64,000 nt of DNA from contig JBQNBC010000005.1 of assembly GCA_052170135.1 (NCBI GenBank), positions 40,769-104,768 of the forward strand, read 5' to 3'. This document shows, piece by piece, positions 26,855-34,133 of the stretch. The stretch's first letter is position 1. Each line of letters opens with the position of its first letter. Below the pieces are notes generated by a model, which was given only the letters and a program-made list of their open reading frames with translations, made no database searches and had not been told where the DNA came from. The DNA comes from Wolinella sp052170135 (GTDB taxonomy: Bacteria > Campylobacterota > Campylobacteria > Campylobacterales > Helicobacteraceae). The position numbers were made by a program, and so were the translations under genes.

Positions 26855-28078
26855 TTACAAAATAGTCTCAAGTGGCTTAAAAAGCACCACTTCGACCGAT
26901 TCTCCACTCTCTTTGCTAGTGCACTCAGTATCAAGAAACACAAGCGCGCTCGCACCGCAAAGATTATTAATAATTGAGCTTTGAATTCCTTTCTTGCCAA
27001 CAAAATCAACACTCCACTCACCATCTTTTAAATGCAATGTACAAGTGCGAAACTCAGCCCGCCCAGCCTCTTTCTTTAATGCTTCATTTAGGCGTGCATG
27101 GATTTTTATTAGATCTGATGAGATTCCCAACATTTTATTTAGGATTATCCGCCCAAAAAGATAAAATGTAATTAGACATGAATTTGGAAATCCAGGCAAT
27201 CCAAACAGATGAGTATTACCTCTTTTTGCATAAGCGATTGGTTTACCAGGCTTTACGCGTACACCATGAAACTCAACATCACACAGATCATAAATCGCCT
27301 CCTGTGTAAAATCATAATCCCCCATACTCATACCGCCTGTAGTCAGCACAATATCCGAAGAATCAAGAGCACTTTTAAGAGCACGCCTAATCTCTCCTGG
27401 CTCATCAGGCAAAATCTCAGTCAATCTAGCCACGCCACCAAGCGACTCTACAGCTGCTTTTAGAAGATGGTTATTTACACTACGGAGAGAATCTCCCCTA
27501 CACTCGCCAAGCTCCACAAGCTCATCTCCACCACTAAGAATCGTAACAACTGGTCTCTTACGCACATCGACAAATACGCGATTTAGGCTTGCAAGTAGCC
27601 CGATTTCTGCGGGCGTGATTAACGTTCCAGCCTTAAGAAGAATCTCCCCAGCACGATAGTTGTCTCCTTTTTTTCTAATAAAAAGACCAGTACTTGGCGG
27701 GCTTTTTAAAATCTGCAACTCACCATCCACCTCACGTGCCTCTTCTACAATGACAAGCATATCTGCTCCATGAGGCATTTTTGAGCCGGTAAAAGTTTTG
27801 ATACAGCAGCCACGCGCACATGTTGGGATTACACGATTCCCAGCAGGATTGTCGCCTAAGATCTTCAAAGCAATACCAGATTCCACATCAGCCCTATGGC
27901 ATGCATACCCATCCATAGCTGCCGTATCTACAAGGGGCATATCCTCGCTTGCACATACATCTTTCGCAAGAATCCGCCCTAAGCAGTCGTGTAAAAAAAG
28001 TCTCTCCTCACCCATAAGCTTTACGTTGGATTTCGCAAGAAGCGATATTGCCTCCTCGTACGTGATATTTTTTTTCAT
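26855..28078 (-). CDS. moeA: molybdopterin molybdenumtransferase MoeA
   Basis: A 407-residue MoeA that inserts molybdate into adenylated molybdopterin. Motifs are VDTAAMDGYA (substrate Asp), TGSKMPHGADMLV, TILSGGDELVE, and TTGGMSMGDYD. It heads the six-gene cofactor cluster. AAAGG lies seven bases before the ATG; ribA ends 11 bases upstream, so ribA and moeA are probably cotranscribed. Confidence 0.96.
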   Translation of the reverse strand: MKKNITYEEAISLLAKSNVKLMGEERLFLHDCLGRILAKDVCASEDMPLVDTAAMDGYACHRADVESGIALKILGDNPAGNRVIPTCARGCCIKTFTGSKMPHGADMLVIVEEAREVDGELQILKSPPSTGLFIRKKGDNYRAGEILLKAGTLITPAEIGLLASLNRVFVDVRKRPVVTILSGGDELVELGECRGDSLRSVNNHLLKAAVESLGGVARLTEILPDEPGEIRRALKSALDSSDIVLTTGGMSMGDYDFTQEAIYDLCDVEFHGVRVKPGKPIAYAKRGNTHLFGLPGFPNSCLITFYLFGRIILNKMLGISSDLIKIHARLNEALKKEAGRAEFRTCTLHLKDGEWSVDFVGKKGIQSSIINNLCGASALVFLDTECTSKESGESVEVVLFKPLETIL

Positions 28079-28089
28079 GATTTTGCCTT

Positions 28090-28659
28090 TTAGAGGAGAT
28101 GTCCTAGCTTATCGCGCTTTGTCTTTAAGTAGTTTTCATTGTAGCAGTTGTGAGGCACAAAAATATCCTCGCGCGAGGATATTTTGACAAATTTCGACAA
28201 CGCCTCAATCTTTTTTGGATTATTCGTCAAAAGTCGCACCTCCTTAATCCCATAAAATTTAAGAATATCACCAACAATAGAATAGTCGCGCGCATCATCT
28301 AAGAATCCAAGTGCAATATTCGCCTCAACAGTATCAAGCCCACCATCTTGTAACGCATAAGCATTAACCTTATTTAAAAGCCCGATTCCACGCCCTTCCT
28401 GCCTTAAATACAAGACAATTCCACCATCTTTATGTATCCGCTCAAGCGCAATATTCAGCTCGCCACCACAATCACACTTAAGACTTCCAAGCGCATCACC
28501 AGTCAAGCACTCAGAGTGGACACGCAATAAAGGAATCTCGGGTAGATTCTCAGTAAAAATCGCCAAATGCTCACGCCCCTCATGACTAAAAGCCTGAATA
28601 ATAAAGTTACCATACTTTGTTGGGAGCTTAGCCTGATTCGATACAAGAAGTTCAGACAT
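28090..28659 (-). CDS. ribA: GTP cyclohydrolase II
   Basis: A 189-residue stand-alone RibA, not fused to RibB, opening riboflavin synthesis. The three zinc cysteines are in HSECLTGDALGSLKCDCG, RQEGRGIGL is the active-site motif, and LLTNNPKKIEAL follows. It sits between the Crp-like regulator and the molybdenum-cofactor genes on the same strand. Confidence 0.96.
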   Translation of the reverse strand: MSELLVSNQAKLPTKYGNFIIQAFSHEGREHLAIFTENLPEIPLLRVHSECLTGDALGSLKCDCGGELNIALERIHKDGGIVLYLRQEGRGIGLLNKVNAYALQDGGLDTVEANIALGFLDDARDYSIVGDILKFYGIKEVRLLTNNPKKIEALSKFVKISSREDIFVPHNCYNENYLKTKRDKLGHLL

Positions 28660-28707
28660 TAGTTAGATTTCCTTCTGTGAAATTTGCAGATTGTAGCCAA
28701 AAGCATT

Positions 28708-29349
28708 TTAATAGATGTCAAACTCCACCCCAAGTCGCTCCCTATCCACACGAGTGATAGAACCCTTCTCGACGGTGATGACGCCATCATCTTTCATCTT
28801 TTTTACGATTCTTGATAGCGTCTCTGGAGTAGTATTTAAAATCGAAGCAATTTTACGCTGAGATAGATTTGCTAACTCATCGTGCTTATCGTAAAAGAAT
28901 CGAGCCACACGCGAGGTCGTATCCATCGTTAGATTATTTGTGATCACCTCTTCAAGCGCCTTTATTTTACGCGTAAGCGACTTAATAATATGAAAGGCCA
29001 TTTCACCATTGCGTAAAAAATCATTCTCAAAAGTCGAATACTCAATCGCCAAAACCTCGCCATCGCTCTCAAACATCGCGCTAGCTGGATAGTGTAAACC
29101 TTCCAAGTTAGCCAGCTCTGCTACAAGCGATGGTGGCTGCGCATAGTGCAAAATCACTTCATTGCCACGGGGATCAGTCTTGTAGATTTTTACGATTCCT
29201 TTTAATAAAACATACAAGAATCTAGGCTCTTCGCCCTCAAAAAACAGGATATTTCCCTCTTGAAAGTGTAGATTCCTACTAATGCTTTTTAAACGCTCAA
29301 GCTGGAAAGAATCCAGTCCGCGAAATAGGTCAATTTTTTGCCACTCCAT
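28708..29349 (-). CDS. Crp/Fnr-family transcriptional regulator (no cysteines)
   Basis: A 213-residue regulator with an N-terminal cyclic-nucleotide-binding-like beta barrel (FQEGNILFFEGEEPRFLYVL...GIVKIYK), a dimerisation helix and a C-terminal HTH (LSQRKIASILNTTPETLSRIVKKM, about 165-190). It contains no cysteine, so it cannot hold an FNR-type Fe-S cluster; DNR/NnrR-type haem or NO sensing is possible. It is the last gene of an operon with hemerythrin, DUF2249 and a membrane protein, whose promoter carries a perfect TTGAT-N4-ATCAA box. Self-regulation is inferred. The ATG at 29349 is within the overlap with the upstream gene. Confidence 0.88.
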   Translation of the reverse strand: MEWQKIDLFRGLDSFQLERLKSISRNLHFQEGNILFFEGEEPRFLYVLLKGIVKIYKTDPRGNEVILHYAQPPSLVAELANLEGLHYPASAMFESDGEVLAIEYSTFENDFLRNGEMAFHIIKSLTRKIKALEEVITNNLTMDTTSRVARFFYDKHDELANLSQRKIASILNTTPETLSRIVKKMKDDGVITVEKGSITRVDRERLGVEFDIY

Positions 29350-30646
29350 ATGCTTCCATCCCCTCAAATTTCATCGCCTTTGAGATATTTTCATAGTAGA
29401 TTCTAGTCGCTTTATAAAGATTGTATAATAAAAGTACATTTGAAGCGACTAGTCCCACCCCGGCAATACAAAAGAGTCTAGATTCTATTGGCGTAAAAAG
29501 CAATGCAAAAAATGCGCAAAGATGAAATATCGTCTGAATATTCATAAGCCGTTCACTAATCATTTCACGCATACTAGGGATAGCAAACACCCCCGCACCG
29601 CTTAGATGAAACCAGACTAAAAATGGGATAATCTTGTAGAGCATACCACTAATCAAAGAGACACCAAATCCGATGCCAAAAAGCACAAACAATGGAATAT
29701 GAAGCTCAATCTCTGCAAAAAATGAAACTGGCAAAATAACAGAAAATACCAAAAGCACCATTGATGAGATCTGCCAGTAGCGGATTGTCGGATCGCTAAG
29801 AGCACGCTTGCGACTACTGATACGCTTTAATGTAAAAAAGCACCAAAGCGCAACCATAGCACACATCATACATACAATAAAAAATCCAAGCCAAGGAAAT
29901 GTACTAGATTCTCCGTCGCTTAAAACAATGGCCAAAAGCAGCATCAAAGTCACCGCAAAAACCTTTACACCATGCTCACGTAACCACAGCGGATACTCAT
30001 GCGTAACATAAAACATCGGCACAACCTGAAATGAAACGCCAGTCACAAGTAGCAGCGTCCAGCCAAATGAAGCGGATTTTACATGCAGATCAAGAATCGA
30101 TAAAGAAAAAGGAAAACTAACTCCAAGCCCGTGGCAAACAAGCATAAAAATGCCACTAAAGATCACAACCAAAAGCGCAATGATTGAGTATTGCATCGCC
30201 CTTATCGTGGAATTAACAAAAGAGACATTAAAAAACATTTCTCGCCCAAGCATGAGCAAAAATATCAAGAATCCAAGCCCAAGCATTGTGCTAGAGATGA
30301 GCAATAAGGGAGCTATCTCTAACCAAAATCCAGCGACCATAACTAGTGCACCAAAAAACAAGAGCGTATGTGCGATTCCTCCACTCTTTAAAGGTGAAGA
30401 CAGCCTCACACCTGCCAACACAGGTAGCATCTGCGTAAGTGCACCAAGCATTACTAATGCGCCAAAGCCAACCGTGAGAGCGTGGACAAGCGCTATACTC
30501 TGCCAGCTCCAGCGGCTTTGTAACGCCTCATGCTCGCCAACAAGCATCAAGAATCCAGCAAGTATCAAAAACAGTGGCGCGCTCAAAAAAAAGCGTATTG
30601 GTAAGCTAAATGGCGGTGCTTGCTCTAGTGATATTCCCTGAAACAT
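29330..30646 (-). CDS. polytopic membrane protein, NnrS/haem-copper-oxidase-I-like appearance
   Basis: A 438-residue protein with about 12 hydrophobic helices. Histidines sit within or at the edge of helices in ALVHALTVGFGALVMLGALT, LVCHGLGVSF, LDLHVKSASFGWTLL, FYVTHEYP and VWFHLSGAG. This recalls NnrS and haem-copper oxidase subunit I-like proteins that occur with NO-response genes; I cannot fix the family without a search. The ATG follows the DUF2249 stop directly (TAGATG), with GAGGAG three bases before it. It lies between a DUF2249 gene and a Crp/Fnr regulator, which points to nitrosative stress or respiration of nitrogen oxides. Confidence 0.7.
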   Translation of the reverse strand: MFQGISLEQAPPFSLPIRFFLSAPLFLILAGFLMLVGEHEALQSRWSWQSIALVHALTVGFGALVMLGALTQMLPVLAGVRLSSPLKSGGIAHTLLFFGALVMVAGFWLEIAPLLLISSTMLGLGFLIFLLMLGREMFFNVSFVNSTIRAMQYSIIALLVVIFSGIFMLVCHGLGVSFPFSLSILDLHVKSASFGWTLLLVTGVSFQVVPMFYVTHEYPLWLREHGVKVFAVTLMLLLAIVLSDGESSTFPWLGFFIVCMMCAMVALWCFFTLKRISSRKRALSDPTIRYWQISSMVLLVFSVILPVSFFAEIELHIPLFVLFGIGFGVSLISGMLYKIIPFLVWFHLSGAGVFAIPSMREMISERLMNIQTIFHLCAFFALLFTPIESRLFCIAGVGLVASNVLLLYNLYKATRIYYENISKAMKFEGMEAYGVAKN

Positions 30647-30895
30647 CTACTCCTCAATCTCTCTTAGATTCTCAAGATCTATGCTTTTGGCTATCAAAAT
30701 ATGATACATATCACCATCTAGCTTCACTCGATACACAAAACCGCGCGAGTGTAAAATATCATACAAAGGCAAAGGCTCCATACGATGTATCATTCGAATA
30801 TATTCACTATCATTTAATTCATTTATAGAGCGTGTAATAATCTGCAGAGGCTCTGGGTGCTCAAGCGTGCTGACATCAATTCTAATCTCTCTCAT
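30647..30895 (-). CDS. DUF2249-domain protein
   Basis: An 82-residue single-domain protein of the DUF2249 family. The recognisable part is LEHPEPLQIITRSINELN...IRMIHRMEPLPLYDIL. In other bacteria DUF2249 domains are found next to or fused with hemerythrin domains in nitrosative-stress and denitrification loci. Here it overlaps the hemerythrin gene by four bases (ATGA) and ends directly at the membrane-protein ATG. Confidence 0.82.
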   Translation of the reverse strand: MREIRIDVSTLEHPEPLQIITRSINELNDSEYIRMIHRMEPLPLYDILHSRGFVYRVKLDGDMYHILIAKSIDLENLREIEE

Positions 30896-31326
30896 AGCTT
30901 TTGCATCTCGCTCATTATTGCATCATTTTCATCACGTAGATGCATATCGATCATATTGTATAGCATCTGCTCCTCTTTCATATTGTGCTGCTGTACAAGA
31001 ATCATAAATGTCTCAGAGAGTCCAAGGAATCGATTCCTATCTTCATTAATAAGTGCGCTTGATAGCTCTTCAAGAATCTGTCTCATCTGATTATGCTCCA
31101 TTGTCATCACATAAGTAGGACCACCGACAAAGCCTGTCTTTTGTTCAAATGCTGGAAACATCACCTCTTCTTCCATGCGAAAGTGGCGTATCATCGCATC
31201 ATTAAACTCTGGAAACCTCCCCTTTGCCTCCTCCCATTTGCCATCTGCTACACTATTTTCAAGCGCACTAAATAGCTCATCACAATCCCTGTGATCTTGG
31301 GTCATGTAGCTTTTAATTGTCGACAT
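30892..31326 (-). CDS. hemerythrin HHE-domain protein
   Basis: A 144-residue four-helix protein with a complete di-iron ligand pattern: His12, His48-x3-Glu52, His78, and His114-x3-Glu118. Such proteins bind O2 or NO or repair Fe-S centres (RIC-type); no N-terminal ScdA domain is present. The frame is open to 31374, but AAGGAG five bases before the ATG at 31326 sets the start. It is the first gene of the four-gene operon ending with the Crp/Fnr regulator. Confidence 0.9.
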   Translation of the reverse strand: MSTIKSYMTQDHRDCDELFSALENSVADGKWEEAKGRFPEFNDAMIRHFRMEEEVMFPAFEQKTGFVGGPTYVMTMEHNQMRQILEELSSALINEDRNRFLGLSETFMILVQQHNMKEEQMLYNMIDMHLRDENDAIMSEMQKL

Positions 31327-31357
31327 GGTTGCTCCTTGTTTGATTTTGATTTTAAGG

Positions 31358-31363
31358 ATTGTA
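31358..31363 (-). promoter_or_regulatory. putative -10 element of the hemerythrin operon
   Basis: On the minus strand the sequence TACAAT (31363 to 31358) lies about 32 bases before the hemerythrin ATG. A start about seven bases further on (near 31351) would put the centre of the TTGAT-N4-ATCAA box at about -41.5. Confidence 0.5.
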
Positions 31364-31385
31364 TGCGAAAGCATCTCGATAATTA

Positions 31386-31399
31386 TTGATAAAAATCAA
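31386..31399. promoter_or_regulatory. perfect FNR/DNR-type box
   Basis: TTGATAAAAATCAA is an exact match to the FNR/DNR consensus TTGAT-N4-ATCAA. It sits 60 bases before the hemerythrin ATG, and about 22 bases upstream of the candidate -10. Its position fits a class II activator site for the Crp/Fnr protein encoded by the last gene of the same operon. Confidence 0.75.
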
Positions 31400-31517
31400 T
31401 TTTATTTTAAAATAAGCTGAAGTTTTTGCAGATTTATATTTCGGGAAGCAAGGCGATTCCTCACTATGTCTCCCCATTTTTTATTTGTTGACAAGTATTG
31501 AAAAATCTAGACCTAGA

Positions 31518-33080
31518 TTAATCTCTCCTGTGCTTTCTGTTGTTGTTACGCTCACCACGCGAAGAATCGCGGAAGTCTCGATTCTCACGACTTCGCTCGC
31601 CACGCCATTCGCCTCTACTATCACCCCTATCACCACCTCTGCTAAAGCCGCCACGATTACCACCACGTCCCTTGCTAAAGTTACGTTTTCCGCCACGTCC
31701 CTTGTCATCACCATTTAGGCGATGCTTAAGACTCATTAAATCTTCCTTGCTAAGCCCAATTCTATTTGGACCCATAATTGCACTTTTTTTCATAAGCATT
31801 GAAAGAAGTTTGCACGCAAGCTGCGCGGTATCAATTTCACCACGGATTTGCTCGTAGATTCTTAGCGCATCATCTGTGATTTGATGATTTATAAGCGTAT
31901 GGATCAGCTTAGAATCAGTCTGCTTTAACGTCTGCTCAATAGTGGGAATCTCGTATAACTCAATGGTTGCCTTTGTATTTTCGGTGATTCTTCTAATCTC
32001 CTTAAACTCAAGCGGAGTAGCTAGCGTGATAGCAATTCCTTTATTGCCAGCACGACCAGTACGCCCTATACGATGGACGTAACTCTCAGGATTTAACGGA
32101 ATGTGATAGTTAAATACATGACTAACATTGCTAATGTCAAGCCCACGCGCAGCAACGTCAGTCGCAACTAAAATATCCACATTACCTTGCTTAAAGGCAT
32201 TTATCGAGTTTTGTCGCTCTCTCTGCTCCATATCACCATGAAGCGAACATGCTTGATAGCCCTTGGCAATGAGGCGATTTGAAAGGTCATCAGCCTCCTT
32301 TTTCATACGAGTGAAGATAATAGTCTTGCTTGGCGATTCACTATCTATTAGTCGAACAATAGCATCTTCGCGCTCATATTCATTTATGATGTAATAACGC
32401 TGAGAAATATCACTATTTGTCGTCTCTGTAGATGCAATTTTGACCATTTTTGGATTTTGGAGAATCTTTTGCGCTAGATTCTTAATAGGTGTAGGCATAG
32501 TCGCAGAGAATAGTAGCGTTTGACGATGTCGCGGCAAGTATGTGAAAATCTCCTCAATATCATCAAGGAATCCCATATCAAGCATCTCATCAGACTCATC
32601 GAGGACTATTGTCCTTGGATTGAAATTCTTTAGTCTGTCATTTCTCAAATGATCCAGTAATCGCCCAGGTGTAGCGATAATAACTTGCGGGGCTTTGTCC
32701 AATAGCTCTACTTGACGACGTATAGCCTGTCCGCCATACACTGATACAGTACGCGTACGACAGTGTCGCCCCAGCTTAAATATCTCATCGCTTATCTGCA
32801 TTGCAAGCTCACGTGTAGGCGTGATGATAAGCGCTTCTATCTCACCATTATTTTTTAGATTCTCGATGATAGGCAGTCCAAAGGCAGCTGTCTTTCCAGT
32901 GCCGGTCTGCGCCTGAGCTATTAGGTCATGTCCGCCTAAAACAAGCGGTATTGCCTCTATTTGAATAGGGCTTGGGACTTTAAACCCAGCCTCTTGTATG
33001 CCGTGCATTAGTGTTTCTTTAAAGCCAAAGCTCTCAAAACTTACATGTTGCTCGTCATTAAACTCTTCGCGTTGTTCCAT
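31518..33080 (-). CDS. DEAD-box RNA helicase with RGG tail
   Basis: A 520-residue ATP-dependent RNA helicase. Motifs are Q (FKVPSPIQIEAIP), I (AQTGTGKTAAF), Ia (PTRELAMQ), II, III (SAT), and VI (HRIGRTGRAG). Motif II reads DESD rather than DEAD. The C-terminal 70 residues are a basic RGG/SRG-rich low-complexity tail that probably binds RNA. The frame opens to 33191, but the ATG at 33080 gives the natural N-terminus before the Q motif; no strong ribosome site is seen. Likely role: cold adaptation, ribosome assembly or mRNA decay. It is divergent from ccdA. Confidence 0.93.
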   Translation of the reverse strand: MEQREEFNDEQHVSFESFGFKETLMHGIQEAGFKVPSPIQIEAIPLVLGGHDLIAQAQTGTGKTAAFGLPIIENLKNNGEIEALIITPTRELAMQISDEIFKLGRHCRTRTVSVYGGQAIRRQVELLDKAPQVIIATPGRLLDHLRNDRLKNFNPRTIVLDESDEMLDMGFLDDIEEIFTYLPRHRQTLLFSATMPTPIKNLAQKILQNPKMVKIASTETTNSDISQRYYIINEYEREDAIVRLIDSESPSKTIIFTRMKKEADDLSNRLIAKGYQACSLHGDMEQRERQNSINAFKQGNVDILVATDVAARGLDISNVSHVFNYHIPLNPESYVHRIGRTGRAGNKGIAITLATPLEFKEIRRITENTKATIELYEIPTIEQTLKQTDSKLIHTLINHQITDDALRIYEQIRGEIDTAQLACKLLSMLMKKSAIMGPNRIGLSKEDLMSLKHRLNGDDKGRGGKRNFSKGRGGNRGGFSRGGDRGDSRGEWRGERSRENRDFRDSSRGERNNNRKHRRD

Positions 33081-33267
33081 GATGTATCTCTCTTTTTTAT
33101 CTATAAATTTGTTTGCGGATTTAGGTGGAAGGCTATAAAGGTCTGCGTCCTCGCGCAGATAGCGTTTTTGGTGCTGCTCGGAGCATTCCATAAATGCGAA
33201 AAACGTCGGATAATACTAAAATAAAGCTGAAAAGAGTGTATTTTTGCGATTTGGCATTTATAAAGTG

Positions 33268-33273
33268 TAAAAT
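33268..33273 (+). promoter_or_regulatory. putative -10 element upstream of ccdA
   Basis: TAAAAT preceded by GTG lies 32 bases before the ccdA ATG and matches the TAWAAT form of the sigma-80 -10 element of Helicobacter. No clear -35 is seen, as is usual in this group. Confidence 0.35.
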
Positions 33274-33304
33274 TGCACCAAAAATTGTTTTAAGGAATTA
33301 TCTA

Positions 33305-34069
33305 ATGGAAGCCACACTTAGCGCATCATTTGCATCAGCACCTTTTATGGTTAGCTTTCTCGCTGGCATGTTGACATTTTTAAGCCCTTGCGTCCTACCG
33401 CTAATCCCTGCTTACCTCTCATATATTTCAGGGATCTCACTCAAAGAGCTTAGGCACTCAAGCGCACTCACAATGACTGAACGATGGAAAATCTTCCGCT
33501 CTGCACTACTTTTTGTGTTTGGATTCTCTCTTGTGTTTATCTTGCTTGGTGCATCAATGGCAAAAATCATCGGCAATATCTTTAGTAGCAATATGTTTGC
33601 CTACATTGCGGGCGGAATTATAGTTATTTTCGGATTGCACGTTGCACACATAATTCAAATTCCATTCCTAAACTATGAGCGCAGAGCCGATGTGAGCGGG
33701 AATATCAGCTCACTTGGTGGCTTTGGCATGTGGCTTGGCGCAAACTTTGCTCCATTTTTGCTTGGCATATCATTTGCGCTTGGATGGACGCCATGTATTG
33801 GTCCTATCTTTGCTGGCATTGTCTCGATGGCAGCAACAGAAAGCTCTCAAGGAATCTTGCTTATGAGCGTATATGCCGCTGGGCTTGGTGTGCCATTTTT
33901 GCTCTCAGCCGTGCTAATTAGCGTGATGATAGAGTGGCTAAATCGCATGAAAGCCTACATGCGCGCTATTGAGATAGCCTCTGGTGTGCTTTTGATGTTA
34001 ATAGGAATCTTGGTTGCAACAGGTGGACTTGGCAAACTATCTGCGTGGTTTTTAGAGCTTCTCGGATAA
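33305..34069 (+). CDS. ccdA: CcdA-type cytochrome c biogenesis thiol transporter
   Basis: A 254-residue protein with six predicted helices that carries reducing power across the inner membrane for cytochrome c maturation. The two key cysteines are in FLSPCVLPLIPAY (helix 1) and LGWTPCIGP (helix 4). It lacks the N- and C-terminal domains of DsbD. The long open frame upstream to 33194 is discounted because AAGGA lies eight bases before the ATG at 33305. A terminator hairpin follows at 34103. Confidence 0.92.
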   Translation: MEATLSASFASAPFMVSFLAGMLTFLSPCVLPLIPAYLSYISGISLKELRHSSALTMTERWKIFRSALLFVFGFSLVFILLGASMAKIIGNIFSSNMFAYIAGGIIVIFGLHVAHIIQIPFLNYERRADVSGNISSLGGFGMWLGANFAPFLLGISFALGWTPCIGPIFAGIVSMAATESSQGILLMSVYAAGLGVPFLLSAVLISVMIEWLNRMKAYMRAIEIASGVLLMLIGILVATGGLGKLSAWFLELLG

Positions 34070-34102
34070 AAAACAACCTCTAAACATAACACAAAGCCAA
34101 AC

Positions 34103-34125
34103 GAATCGAGGCAATGCCTCGATTC
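34103..34125. terminator. bidirectional terminator hairpin between ccdA and mcp
   Basis: GAATCGAGGC (34103-34112) pairs perfectly with GCCTCGATTC (34116-34125) over a three-base loop. It lies in the 64-base gap between two convergent genes. The base of the stem again consists of GAATC/GATTC. Confidence 0.75.
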
Positions 34126-34133
34126 TTATCTCT

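Noticed and set aside
31481..31718. Overlapping 77-codon ORFs on both strands at the end of the helicase gene
   Set aside because: They are frame shadows of the repetitive RGG-tail coding sequence.
33194..33304. Extended N-terminus for CcdA starting at 33194
   Set aside because: Basic, non-membrane extension unlike CcdA; AAGGA before the ATG at 33305 decides the start.
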